A stretch of DNA of 64,000 nucleotides from Chrysaora quinquecirrha (GCA_014526335.1 JACTAT010000060.1:974319-1038318), one strand, 5' to 3'; positions 11,998 through 39,059 are shown, numbered from the stretch's first letter. A program made the numbers and translations. Notes: a model not told the origin generated them from the sequence alone.

Positions 11998-12588
11998 CAG
12001 TTAACATCCGCTATCTCGACTGCCCGCTATCTCGAACATTCGCTATCTCGAACGATTTTCCATTTCCCCTCGTTTTGGTATAAGGGTTTGTATAGAAAAA
12101 TCATCCGCTATCTCGAACCCCGTTATCTCGAACATTCGCTGTCTCGAACCATTTTCGATTTCCCATGGAGGAAAACCTGCTCTTTATCTCGAACTTTGCC
12201 AAATTTTCTGCTGAACTGGATAAAGAGACAGGCTGGAAATATGTATAAGTTCGCCTAGCGGAGCGGGAATGGCAGCAGCTAAGTAATATGCTGCCCATGT
12301 ATACAATAGATGAAGCTGTTCTCTTTCGAGATGTGCTGCATCGCCATTATCTCAATTTCACCAATAGTAGGGATGAAAGCATTGGGGTGTTTTGACTGCT
12401 ATGTAAAAAATACCAGACTTGTTTGATGAAATTTGGGATCAGTAACCCTGCATGTTAATAGGGGTTCCTTTTCTGACTTAAAAACTATAAGTTTTTATAT
12501 TTATATGGGGCATCCGTTATTTCGAACATTCGCTATCTCGAACAAATTCCAGTTTCCCTTGAGAGTTCGAGATAGCGGATGTCAACTG
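11998..12588. mobile_element. pogo/Tigger-like MITE with TA target duplication
   Basis: The ends are CAGTTAACATCCGCTATCTC (left) and the complement of CAGTTGACATCCGCTATCTC (right), each flanked by TA, typical of Tc1/mariner-pogo elements. Sub-terminal CGCTATCTCGAAC and TTATCTCGAAC repeats occur at both ends. The ~590-bp interior has no transposase that I can read, so it is non-autonomous. Confidence 0.85.
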
Positions 12589-13239
12589 TATGTCTATCTT
12601 TATCGACCTAGCTAGGCCTAACTTCAAGCCTATACATCCCTAACCTTTCTTTCCCACCGCGATTGTTTTTGATAACAAAAAACAAAATGTCTAAACACCT
12701 TGCCCACTATATCTATCTCCTTCCTGTTGTTATTTTTATTGCCGCTTGATATTTAAAACACCTAATTTTCGCACCCGGTGGTGACAAATGCTAGTGTTAA
12801 TTAGTATCTTTCACTGCTCTTGTCCTTCTTCAACCTTGTTTTGGAAAGTCACGACACGAAATAGATACCCTTCAGAAAAGAAGTCAAGAACTTCAAACAG
12901 AAAATCTTTGTGAATCTTTTTTATCCTTATAAGAACAACCTTTATTCATGTCAGTTCCTATGCTTTGTTGCTCGAAATGCACCAATCATAATTACACGAA
13001 GTTTTTTTTACAAGCAACCGCTTATAAGCAACCAAGATGTAGAATGGCTAAAATTTTAAGCAACGTATAGTACCACAGGAAAAAACCTAAGCAGCATTTT
13101 AAATTTTAATTAAATTTAAGCAACTACTAAGCATCTTTTGCTACTAAAAGATGACCATAAAAGGTCCAAAAATAAGCAACTATTTTAACTAGGTCCGAGC
13201 GAAGTTGCTTATAATAAAAACTGCGTGTAAAAGATTAAT

Positions 13240-13860
13240 TTCGACCCTTGTCTGTTCCAAAACTTTGTGGCTCGAAATGCACCAATCACAGTTTAATCTA
13301 TTGTTTATAAATTCATTTCGATCCTCGTCAGTTCCAAAACTTTGTGCCTCGAAATGCACCAATCACAGTTTAATCCATTGTTTATAAATTCATTTCGATC
13401 CATGTCAGTTCAAAACTTTGTGGCTCGAAATGCACCAATCACAGTTTAATCCATTGTTTATAAATTCATTTCGATCCATGTCAGTTCCAAAACTTTGTGG
13501 CTCGAAATGCACCAATCACAGTTTAGTCCATTGTTTATAAATTCATTTCGATTCTTGTCCGTTCCAAAACTTTGTGGCTCGAAATGCGCCAATCACAGTT
13601 TAATCCATTGTTTATAAATTCATTTCGATCCTTGTCCGTTCCAAAACTTTGTGGCTCGAAATGCACCAATCACAGCTTAATCCATTGCTCATAAAATAAT
13701 TTCGATCCTTGTCAGTTCCAAAACTTTGTGGCTCGAAATGCACCAATCACAGTTTAATCTATTGTTTATAAATTAATTTTGATCCTTGTCAGTGCCAAAA
13801 CTTGGTGGCTCGAATCAAAATTTAATATATTGCTTATTAATTATTTTGGATCCTATTTCT
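13240..13860. repeat. ~77-bp tandem repeat, about eight copies
   Basis: Unit: AAAACTTTGTGGCTCGAAATG, CACCAATCACAGTTTAATCC, ATTGTTTATAAATTCATTTCGATCC. An outlying partial unit lies at 12950-12990. The complement of the core (TGATTGGTGCATTTCGA) also occurs inside TIR elements at 23900, 41083 and, diverged, at 43215. Confidence 0.9.
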
Positions 13861-13869
13861 TATCATCCA

Positions 13870-15240
13870 TTTTCATTTTACAACCATTTTTTCCTGTCGG
13901 GCGATGTTTGTAGCCTACGATTGACAAAACGTCAAACTTATGCGTGCATTTCCTATTTCGCCCTGCGTTTTGGCGGGAAATTTAGTTAGAAATAACACGA
14001 ACAAAGTTCTTTGAGTTTAATATTTTTGTGGCCTTCTTTGGTTCAATTTCAGAATTGAATTTTCGGGGCTGGGCACGGGTTCTCACCGAGAAGTAAATAT
14101 ATTTGAACATATCAAGGCTATTTCTCACACCGTATACGCTTTTTCTTATAAAGAACCTAGCTCGAGGCCTAGTTCTTAAAGTTCCTTATTTTTGGGCCTC
14201 TTTTCAGACGATTGTACTTCCAAAAGCCCCTTTATAACAGTTCCTTAATGTTAACAGCACAATCAGTATCATAGGAATAAAAGAGAGACCTTTGCTTGTA
14301 AGCAAAGCTCGGGACCAGTCGAGGAGAGCATTTGATACATGCGCAACGTACAGTTTATTTGACTTTCGACTGCGAATGAATGGAACCGGCTTTCTCGTCC
14401 TTGATTGTTTGCAGTGATGATAAAAACATTCAACATTGAAAAGTTCTTTAGCTATTTTCTCTTTAGTAGTCTAAGTTCTTTAAATTTTCGAGCCTTCTAC
14501 AAGTAGGTTCTTTAAAAATGGTTCTTTATTTAAAAAAGCGTGTTTAAATTTATTTTCAAATAAGTAAATTAGTACAGGCAAGTAAGCACTTTTCTTCCAT
14601 CATTTCACTCGACCTTGCTATTAGTCAACAAACAAAGTCGATATCATCAAGAGGGCGGCTGCTATGAGGCATTGTCCTCTGGGGGGCAAAAAATAATTAA
14701 AATTTGGCCTCGCCCCCCAGGGGAATTTTTTCACCTGTTTTGTCATATTTATGTATATATCTGTCTAATAAGGAGATTTGGTTGCGAAATGACAAGTATT
14801 TCAATGTGTGGTAAGTAAAGGGTTAAGACATGATACTCACTACTTATCATGACAAGCCTTTGATATTTAGGAGGGCAGCGTTTCGGGAGAGATCCGTCTC
14901 CCATCATCGGGCAATGAGAAATGTGGTTTCTTTCCTATTTATTGCAAAGGTTGGATCGAAAGGTGTGAAATAAACCTCGCAGGTCCGGTGGCTATCATGT
15001 CTAATATGGACCCACTGAAGAGTTTCGTTTTCGGAAATTTCGCTACCGGCCATCCAGACTGGATCTAATTTCTCTCCGTAAACGGTGATCTTTTGCTGGC
15101 AGGCTGGCACACAAACAAAACGACACATTCCGACACATTAACTACTATGACAAAAAGTAAAATAACACGCAAATGTAATAAAACGCCCCGAGGATCTATC
15201 CTAAAACTAGCCGTATCACATCTTCTTTCTTTCCTTTTTC
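13870..15240. other. Upstream region of the LHFPL2-like gene, with dispersed TTCTTTA/TAAGAAC repeats
   Basis: Between 14130 and 14560 there are scattered TAAAGAACCTAG, AGTTCTTAAAG and GTTCCTTA words, which recur at 19960-20170, 24210-24560 and 26230-26310. A C/G-run patch (GCCCCCCAGGGG) lies at 14713. The promoter is not precisely identifiable. A likely 5' UTR acceptor (TTTCCTTTTTCTAG) ends at 15243. Confidence 0.35.
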
Positions 15241-15362
15241 TAGACACAGTTCATGCGCAAAAATTGAAAGCCAGAAATAAGAGCATAAGATCTGGCAAAC
15301 AATCAATCATTCTTCTTAATCATTTGAATCAGAACTAATCAAGTAGAAATCAGCCAATCAAA

Positions 15363-16521
15363 ATGTGGTATATCATTGTCACGTGTCGAAACCTTCTCTA
15401 CACTTTACTATCAATTGGCGCACTTATGAGCGTCTTAACTTCCATAGCAACACCGAAATGGCTGATTGGCAAGGAGGAAGTTAGCAGTCTCTATGGCAAC
15501 ATGACATATCGCCAGACCGTTGGTATTTACAATCGATGTACTTATGTAAATAATCTAGTGAAGATGAAGCTCGAATTGAATTGTGGGATATATGCAACCT
15601 CGTTTATGAAAATCGATTCCGAGGCTTGGCAAGCATGTATTGTATTCCTTGGTGCTGCTATTGCGTTATTGTTATTGGCTGCATCAATGGCTTTGATGGC
15701 ATTCTGTAAAGTAATTTGTTTCAAGAAATCCGTTTTGAACCTTGCTGGTGTTATGCAAGGACTGGCAGGTAATTATTCACTCGTTATACAATCACTGACT
15801 AACTCATTAAACTTGCAAACTTACTAATCAACTTACTTACTAACTTGCTAACGTACTTATTAACTAACCAACTAACTATCAAACTAACCAACAGAGTAAT
15901 TAACTTTCTGACTGGCTTACAAACCAACTTAATAACAAACTAACTAGCTGAGTAATAAATTAATAAACTAACTTACGATCTAACTAACCAACCAACTTAA
16001 AAACTAACTTTACTAACTGACTAACTGATTAACAAACAAACCAACTACATAAGTAACATGGTAACGAGCTAACCAACTTAGCCACTAACTGATTACCTAA
16101 TTCATTAACGAACTCAAAAAGAGCACGCTTCCTAACATACTATCCAACAAACTAACAAAGTAACTAAATAACTTTCTAACTAACTTACTAACTAACTAAC
16201 TTACTTACTAACTAACTATCTAACTAACGAACTTACTACCTAACTTACTAACTGACTAACTGACTAACTGACTAACTGACTAACTAACTAACTTGATAAC
16301 TAACTAACTAACTCTCTTAATAACTAAATAACTAACTAACTAACGAACGAACTAATTATCTAACTTACTAACTGACTAACTGACTAACTAACTAATTTGA
16401 TTTGATAACTAACTAACTAACTAACTAACTAAATAACTATCTAACTAAATACTAACTTACTAACTAACTAACTTACGTACTAACTATCTAACTAACTAAC
16501 TTACCAACTAACTAACTGTCC

Positions 16522-16583
<62 letters not shown>

Positions 16584-16969
16584 CTTGCTAACTAACAAAC
16601 TAGCTAACTAGCTTACTAACTAACTTACTTTCTACGCTAGCTAGCTAGCTAACTAACTATTTAACTTGCTAAACAGCTCATATGCCAATCTTTTCCCTTT
16701 CAGGTTTGCTTCTTGCCGTATCACTTGTCGTCTACCCTGTTGGCTGGAGTTCCAACAGGATAAAACGGATGTGTCTGGATCCGACAGACAGCCCGGCTGC
16801 CTATAAGATAGGACAGTGTCAGCTTGGACTAAGCTTCTACTTTGCTATTGGTGGCTGTGCAGGTGCATTCCTCTGCGCAGTCTTTTCAAGTGTTGCAGAT
16901 AAATCCATGTTTAGTGATGATGTACAGGAAGAGATCTTAGAAGGTAAAAATTTAGTTTGCGTTTTGTGA
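15363..16969 (+). CDS. LHFPL2: LHFPL2-like tetraspan protein, complete, two exons
   Basis: Exons 15363-15768 and 16704-16969 join in phase 1 (AG/GT borders) to give 223 codons, close to the ~228 usual for vertebrate LHFPL2. The start is supported by the family N-terminus (IIVTCRNLLYTLLSI matches the family's VIVTCRS..WTLLSI). Other family marks are DWLIGK-type (PKWLIGK), GIYNRC, GIYATSF, LAGVMQGLAG, YPVGW, YKIGQCQLG and the C-terminal EEILEGKNLVCVL before TGA. Four hydrophobic segments (about residues 12-32, 98-122, 134-153, 180-202) and a Cys-bearing first extracellular loop define the claudin/PMP22-related tetraspan fold. Family members are membrane proteins of the plasma or endosomal membrane; the exact role here is unknown. 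A GTAAAA after GAAG at 16944 is not a donor, because the conserved C-terminus reads through it. Confidence 0.93.
15785..16670. repeat. (TAAC)n low-complexity array filling the LHFPL2 intron
   Basis: Nearly the entire intron is imperfect ACTA/TAAC tetramers with CTTA and CTGA variants. It is perfect for ~70 bp around 16515-16580 and ends ~30 bp before the acceptor. Confidence 0.9.
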
Positions 16970-17225
16970 AGCAGGGGGGTTAGTTTGCCAAGAAACTGCT
17001 GCAAAGATTAATGCAAAGTGTAGTAATTTTGCTTCAATAGTAGCCTGAAATGAGATTCTTAGCCCCCCCGACAACTCCTTAAACTGATTTATGAAGAGTG
17101 TGGAGATCATTGAGAGGGGGGTTTAGTTTGCAAAACAAAACGCGGAAGGGTTTAAAATCAGTAAATTTGTTTTTCTTATAGCTTAAAATTGGACAGACTG
17201 CCCCCCCCGGAGCTCTAACAACAAC
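16945..17225 (+). repeat. G-run/C-run alternating repeat after the LHFPL2 coding end
   Basis: The blocks CAGGGGGGTTAGTTTGCC (16973), TTAGCCCCCCCGACAACTCC (17060), GAGGGGGGTTTAGTTTGC (17113) and CTGCCCCCCCCGGAGC (17198) alternate with ~45-85-bp spacing. TTAGTTTGC is also present in the coding end (16950-16958), so the array seems to have grown from the last exon into the 3' UTR. Confidence 0.7.
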
Positions 17226-17459
17226 TTATAGGGATTATAAGATGTCTTTTTGTTGGTGATAAAGCGAAAACCGGTGGTTACTTACACAAGTTTACTGGCA
17301 TATTCTCCCAATGTGGGTCGGTTTTTCTACGAAAATTCTCTTCAACAACGTCGATTTTTTTCCACAAAAACCTTAAGTTGGTCTAAAATCACATTATATC
17401 CCTGTATATTTAAAGGGTCAACCAGCCTCCCATGGGGGTGCTTGTAAATTTATAAACCT

Positions 17460-17900
17460 ATAAAGTCTCTAACCCCTAGCCTCCCTTGCTCCCTCCCTCC
17501 CTCCCTCTCTCCCTCCTTCCGTCTTTCTCTTAGGTTTCCAGCTTTGAGTTTTAGCTACGCAATATCAACTTTGTTATCCTACTCTCATTCAGGTAATATT
17601 ATTCGCGTAATATTATTGAGGCGAAATAATATTCATGCCATAATTTAGTAATTATGTAAGATTATTTGCGTTAACATCATTAAGGCAGTATTATTTGACG
17701 GAATAAAATTATTGAAGAAATTTGGTAATGATGTAATATTATTCACGTAATATTATTCGCGTAATATTATTCCGACAAAATAATATCATTGACGTAATTT
17801 AGTTGCTAAATACGTAATATTATGTATGCTATACTTTTCGCCTTAGTATTCACGTAGTAATAATATTGATGATATTCACGTCATTCTGTGAAATATCTTC
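17460..17900. repeat. CCCT-rich tract and AT-rich GTAATATTATTC repeats
   Basis: A pyrimidine tract (CCTCCCT)n at 17480-17525 is followed by imperfect units of GTAATATTATTCGC / AATAATATTGACG up to about 17890. No gene is seen from here to the HDGF-like start apart from repeats. Confidence 0.6.
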
Positions 17901-18379
17901 ATGAACAGTAGTTTAGTCTTTCAGGTAGTTTAAACCCATTTTTTGAAGTTGATAGCTCAAGTTCTTTAAAATAACGTATTATTTTTTAATTTATCAAAAA
18001 TATTTAATATACCTTTAAATAGTAAAGAAACTAAGTTATATAATGTTAATAGTTCATGTTTTTAGATGCTTTTAGCAAAGAAATTTTTAAGCTCTTACTT
18101 GTATGTAGCAAAATGGATTTTAAAATGGACTGAGCTTAGAGGTTTGGAATATTTGTCTTTTGTTTTGTTTTATTTATATCTAATGCTTTATATATGTTTA
18201 GCGTGAATAACGAATTTGTAATAACTTTTTGGAAAATTTATCTAAAAAGGTTATTCAAGTAAACATTTCTTGTATTTTTTTTCATTCTGATTCATTTTAA
18301 AATTGCTCAGCTATGAAATAATTTTTCTTTTGGTCACAAAAATTGATTGGATTTTTTAACGTAAAATGCATTTTATCAG

Positions 18380-18980
18380 AGAGCCAAGAGAAAACGACAA
18401 TTCTACTAACTACAAAGAGTCTAGTGAAATCGTCGAGTAACTCTCAAAGTCATAAAGCTAGTTAGCTGGCTAGTTAGTGAGTTAATCAGTTCAGTCAGAT
18501 AGTTAGTGAGTTATTTAGTTAGTTAGCTATTTAGATAGTTAGTCAGTCAGTCAGTCAGTTTATTTTTTTAGTAAGTTAGTTAGTTAGTTATAGTAAGTTA
18601 GTTAGTTGGTTACTTATTTAGTTTGTTAGTTAGTAAGTTATTTACTTAGTTAGTTAGTAAGTTAGTTGGCTAGTTACTTAGTTAGTTAGTTAGTTAGTTT
18701 GTTTGTTAGTTAGTTTGTTAGTTATTTTTTTCGTTCGTTACCTAGTTTGTTACCTAGTTATTGTTTGGTATGTAAGTTGAATTGTTATTTATTTAGTTAT
18801 TTGGAAAGTTATTTAGTTACTTGCTGAGTTAGTCAGTCAATTTGTAGTTAATGAGTTACCTTTTATGCTAGTGAATAAGCTAATTAAGTGGCTTTGTAAT
18901 TAAGTTAGTTAGTTTGTTTGTTGGTTAGCTATTAAGTTAGTTAATCAGCAAGTAAGTTAGTATCTATGTAGCTTTAAAAA
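18380..18980. repeat. (TTAG)n low-complexity region
   Basis: A short dispersed-repeat fragment (GAGAAAACGACAATTC..AACTCTCAAAGTCATA, 18385-18450) runs into imperfect GTTA/TTAG tetramers. This is the opposite strand orientation to the TAAC arrays in the neighbouring introns. Confidence 0.8.
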
Positions 18981-19342
18981 AACCCTTGAAGGAAAATGAT
19001 AAGAAAAAACCCTTATTATTCTCAAAGCCACGATGCCGGAATGAACCTCATCTTACCGGAATGCCGGAACATTTGGAACCGGTTTCTGGGAACTTCAGTC
19101 AGGAGGTCTGGGTTTGAATCACTCGCCGCCATTATTGGCAGTGTGCACACAAAGGCCGTACTTGGTTGTTCAAGAAAAAAGCCAAAAAGCTGTTTAAAAA
19201 GTTATTTTAGTTTGATAAATCTCTGTTTTATTGTGCTTTTATTAGTACATTAGCTATCTGAACATGGCTTGGTTGTAATTTCATTCTTGAATGGCCTAAA
19301 AATAGCGTGCAAAGAGAAGAAGAAAGAAGAAGAAGAAGAAAG

Positions 19343-35224
<15,882 letters not shown>

Positions 35225-35332
35225 GTAAATTTGCTAGAAGTTATTTGCCTTTTTAAGCAACTGATATTGTTGTTCTTTTAGTATTTGGAGGAAAACTTTT
35301 GGTAGCATCCCCCAGGGAGGACACTTAAGCTG

Positions 35333-35777
35333 TGGCTAAACTAGGGGACATGTCGCGTCGCACTTGTCGCGCATGTTTTAGCGCCAGTCGCTAGGATCTC
35401 AGTAGAAGGTTAACTAATCGACACCTCGACCCTGGCTGTGACGCCACCATGGCTGTGCTCAAACCCTGACCACAATGAGCTCCTAACACAACGAGTCAGC
35501 TGGATTACACCACGACGCCACAGCACCTTCTCATTGTATTCGGCGTGTCTCCCAAGGCTAGACTCGCGAGTGACTCGCGAACAACATGACCCCCGAGTCG
35601 CGGAGTCAAGAAATACTTTTGTTATCTCCCAAAAACATTTGGGTGTCTCTCGCTGCAAATTTTGCCGCGCGCTACAAAGTTTCCGAGGTGGCAAATCGAG
35701 AGCCATCGAGAGGACATGTCAGTCGCGAAAATGTCTCGCGAGACATGTCTCCTAATCCCATCCTAGTTAAGCCATGC
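35333..35777. mobile_element. TCGCGA-rich TIR element interrupted by a SINE
   Basis: Left end TGGCTAAACTAGGGGACATGTC, right end GACATGTCTCCTAATCC..CTAGTTAAGCCA. The interior is rich in TCGCGA/CTCGCGAG. A family 1 SINE (35372-35530, minus orientation: TTTTAGCGCCAGTCGC ... ACGACGCCACAGCACC) lies inside, so the SINE inserted later. Confidence 0.75.
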
Positions 35778-36084
35778 TTTTACTTCCTTTCCATACGGTT
35801 AGATTAACATAAGAACATGTCCAGCCTAACATGTAAGAAATAGGAAACAAGAAAATTTATTTTTAGAAATTTGTTCTCATGCTTAAAAACAGAGCTAACT
35901 TTTGAAGTTAGCTAAGAAGCAAATTAATTTACTTAGCTACTAAGTAACCAACTAACTACCAAACTATCTAACTAACTAGCGTCCTAACCTAAGTTACTAA
36001 CTATCTTTCTAACTGAATATGCCAGTTTCTATATAAAAGTATATAGAAGATATGCCAAACTGTTATTTATTCATCATAGAAGCC

Positions 36085-36985
36085 ATTGATTGTGTGTAGT
36101 TGTAGAAAAATCAACGTTAAATAAGAACACCATTAAGATCACACGAGCCTCGAATTATTCAAAAAATAAGAACATCGAGCCTCGGCAAAAATTAGATGGT
36201 TCTTATAAAATAAGAGTGTATCAAAGGGTGTCTGGGACCAGCTTGATACCCGGCTGAACCAAGAGAAGGCGCTTATTCGAGGGAGGGCGTTTATTCGAGG
36301 ATATGCGGTAGAGCTTTTAAGCCTGGTTTCCATATAGCCGTAAGGTGCCGTAAGGTTGCCTGCGGCTGCTTTCTGCCATCTGCCATCTTCCACTCTCCCG
36401 GCATCTCAGGCAATCATTTTGTAATCGTTTCCTTACGGTGCCGCAGGCAGTCGCAGGCAGCCCCAGGCAAGGCATTTCCATTTGTGATTTATCTGCCGGC
36501 GGTACCGGGAGCCTACCGTAAGAACCGGGAAAAGTTGAACACGTTCAACTTTCTCCCGGCTCTTACGGCACTTCAAACACCTGCCTGCGGCACCGTAAGG
36601 AAACGTTTCCATTACAAAATGATTGCCTGAGATGCCGGGAGAGTGGAAGATGGCAGATGGCAGAAAGCAGCCGCAGGCAACCTTACGGCACCTTACGGCT
36701 ATATGGAAACCAGGCTTTAAAGCTAATATTTAACACTAACCAGCACCATTGTAAAGAGCCTTCCACGACGGCAGAAGCTTCTTACATTTGCTTGCACAAC
36801 TACATCTTCCCAAGTAGAGAAGTCCATTGAACGCTTATCAATTCAATCCAATTTATTGTGTATAGATGTAGAAAAATTCAAATAATAATTCAAATACTAA
36901 TTTCACGTTAAAATAAGAACTCTCAAGCCTTAAATTATTCTTAAAATAAGAGCATGTCTGGTTCTTAAAAAAAAGAGAGCGTATA
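36085..36985. repeat. Two direct copies of an AATAAGAAC..GGTTCTTA repeat flanking a foldback element
   Basis: Copies at 36085-36225 and 36850-36985 share GTGTGTAGTTGTAGAAAAAT / GTGTATAGATGTAGAAAAAT, ACGTTAAATAAGAAC, AATTATTC..AAAATAAGA and ATGGTTCTTA. Between them lies the 36321-36716 foldback and some unique sequence. Confidence 0.6.
36321..36716. mobile_element. Foldback MITE with ~106-bp practically perfect TIRs
   Basis: GCCTGGTTTCCATATAGCC at the left through CAATCATTTTGTAAT (36426) is matched in complement by the right arm from ATTACAAAATGATTG to the end. I see no mismatch across ~106 bp. After a 6-base difference the complementarity resumes (CGTTTCCTTACGGTGCCGCA). TTAA occurs at both borders, suggesting a TTAA-type target site. 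The match implies a young insertion. Confidence 0.9.
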
Positions 36986-36989
36986 TAGA

Positions 36990-37340
36990 TCCCGGGGGGG
37001 TAACTTCAATAGAGCAGTGACGGGGGTGTGCCACTTTCGTAAAAAAAATCAGACCCCAAAATTTATGAAAATTCTAAAAAGTATACCCCAAAGTTCACAA
37101 AGAAATATGAATATTATACATAGAAATACTCAAAAGTCATTTTTTTTAGAATTATACAGCTGAAATTTATTTGACAGTTATTGTGACTTTATCAAAATTG
37201 ATCATCTTAGCAATAATGATACCCCCAAGTTTGTAATTTAAGCAAATTTGGCACCCCAAAATTTATTTTACACCCTTAAAAAGGTACCTCAAAAAATGGC
37301 ACATCCCGTACCCTTACATATGGGAGTTACCCCCCCGGGA
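36990..37340. mobile_element. MITE with TCCCGGGGGGGTAAC ends and a TATAGA target duplication
   Basis: TATAGA flanks both sides (36984-36989 and 37341-37346). The terminal inverted repeats TCCCGGGGGGGTAAC / GTTACCCCCCCGGGA are exact over 15 bases. The interior contains ACCCCAAA and GGCACCCCAAAATTTAT words in mirrored order. Confidence 0.88.
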
Positions 37341-37384
37341 TATAGATTTTAACAAATTTGTAAAAAAAACTGACCTACCCAGTA

Positions 37385-37745
37385 AGGCCCCATTCACACT
37401 ATACCGGATAGCTTTCGGGGCGTCTTGATTTTCATAACGGATAGGGGTAGGTGTTTGAATCATGCCAGAGCTATCTGATACAAAAGGATTAAAAATCGGC
37501 CCGATTTTCACTCCGGTTTCGAGCTCCTTTTTCACTCAACTCCGAATGTAATTGACAATTTTTTTGTGCATTTGGATCAGCTATTCAAATTCCTGTTTTC
37601 TCGGCTATCTGGTATAATGTAAATGAGTCTTTCTGATAAGAAATTCAGGTCGCAACGATAGCTGTCCGGTATAACGTAAACACTTGCCCTATTTGGTATT
37701 GGTCAATGCAAGGCGCGGCAGTCCGATAGCTACCCGGTAATACTG
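37385..37745. mobile_element. MITE-like element (CACACTATACCGGATAGC), relative of 5790-6191
   Basis: The left end GGCCCCATTCACACTATACC and GGATAGCTTTCGG is mirrored by CCGATAGCTACCCGGTAATACTG at the right, with internal CTATCTGGTATAATGTAAA and GATAGCTGTCCGGTATAACG. The right end directly abuts the acidic open frame at 37742. Confidence 0.7.
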
Positions 37746-38227
37746 AGCATATCAACGAAGCTACTGAGGTGTCAAACGAGGGTTCCAAACAAGGGGAAAT
37801 TGACACAAATGTAACTGATGAGAGCAAGTCACAGGTTGACCAGACCAACGAAGCTGATCCACAGGCAAATCAAACTGATGATGCTAAATTGAAATTGCTC
37901 CAAGAAACGCAACAATCAGAACTTGAAAATCAGGGGAGTGTAGATGATCTGGAGAATGACGAGGATCATGGGAAGGCTGATAATACAGATGTAGCAAAGA
38001 ATGAAAAAGACTCATTTGAACTCGACGGTGAAGAGATTACAAAAGAAGAGAAACATGTAAATTCCGGTGGAAATGGCGTTACTTCTGGTGAAAATGACGT
38101 AACTTCCGGTGATGGTATTGTTTCATCCGGTGAAAAATCAACTGGAAATGTAAGTGAAGGAACTGATTTAACGTGTATTGACAATATTTCTCATGATAAT
38201 CAGAAAGCTATTGTATCTGCTACGTAA
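37742..38227 (+). CDS. Candidate last exon: acidic low-complexity C-terminal tail
   Basis: An open frame of ~160 codons (usable from about 37748) ends TAA at 38225. It is rich in D, E, N, Q, S and K (for example NEADPQANQTDDAKL, DDLENDEDHGKADN) and ends in VTSGEND/VTSGDG repeats. HDGF/LEDGF proteins have a similar charged, disordered tail after the IBD, so it is a plausible final exon of the upstream gene. The acceptor is unclear: candidate AGs at 37747 and 37768 have no good pyrimidine tract, and the connecting IBD exon was not found. Confidence 0.45.
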   Translation, partial: TEHINEATEVSNEGSKQGEIDTNVTDESKSQVDQTNEADPQANQTDDAKLKLLQETQQSELENQGSVDDLENDEDHGKADNTDVAKNEKDSFELDGEEITKEEKHVNSGGNGVTSGENDVTSGDGIVSSGEKSTGNVSEGTDLTCIDNISHDNQKAIVSAT

Positions 38228-38229
38228 TA

Positions 38230-38720
38230 TCCGGTTACAAATCAACCAACTTCCTGTCAAAAGTCACACGTAGCTTCCTGTCATGAGTGACGTACTTCCT
38301 GTGGGAATTAATTGGCTTTCTAAACCAAATCAAACAATTTTTTATCAAATTCGTATTTTCGGGTACAACTGTAACGTTGAATGTGGTAAGAGTTAGTTCA
38401 ATTAACCTCAGTAAACTTCACCTTATTTCCAATGTAATTTCCTATCCACGATCAATCAACTTCTGGTCAAAATGACGTAACTTCCTGTACGAAACCAAGT
38501 GTACTTATGAATCAAATTAATCAGAAAGGTCTACTGATCTTAAACTTGGATTCATACATATTCTTTGAATTCTCTTCGTGTATCCTGAGATATCCCCGTA
38601 AATCAGTCCCATGATTTCCTGTCACAGTTTTTTAACCTTTGCCTGTGACGTAACTTCCGTAACGTGACCTGTGACGTAACCATATGTGACGCAACTTCCG
38701 GTGAGAAATTTTGCTCTTTT
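38230..38720. repeat. Degenerate GACGTAACTTCC(G/T)GT repeats
   Basis: GTGACGTAACTTCCGGTGA-like units recur at 38096, 38288, 38473, 38650 and 38690, beginning inside the acidic reading frame and continuing past its stop. Each combines a TGACGTAA (CRE-like) and a CTTCCGG (ETS-like) word. Confidence 0.6.
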
Positions 38721-39059
38721 AAGCATTTCAAACATATACCCCTGAATTTTAGATGCAATCACGCCACATCTTATTTCATACAACCTACATTCAGGCTGTT
38801 TTAGAATATACTATCTTTTTTCTTAGCATAAGTGTCTAATTTATATATATGTTAAATCCATCGTGTCTATTCCCCTTCTCTTATCAGTTGCTTAACTTGT
38901 GAACCTACTATTGTTTTAAATTAAAATGAGGATTGTGTTTCTATTTTCCTGCCCATAGCTTTATATGGCCTATTTGATTTATTTTCTGTCAAAGAAACCG
39001 TGTTTTAATTTGTTTTAATGGTTATTTCTATGGATAGAAACGATGAATATTTGATGCAT

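Noticed and set aside
14904..15247. Minus-strand frames with a hydrophobic leader-like stretch and Cys-rich follow-on, divergent from LHFPL2
   Set aside because: The leader and the follow-on are in different frames without a clear intron, and I recognise no family. Possible but unsupported.
16944..16950. Splice donor GAAG|GTAAAA in LHFPL2
   Set aside because: The family's conserved C-terminal EGKNL-C-L sequence is encoded by reading straight through to the TGA at 16967.
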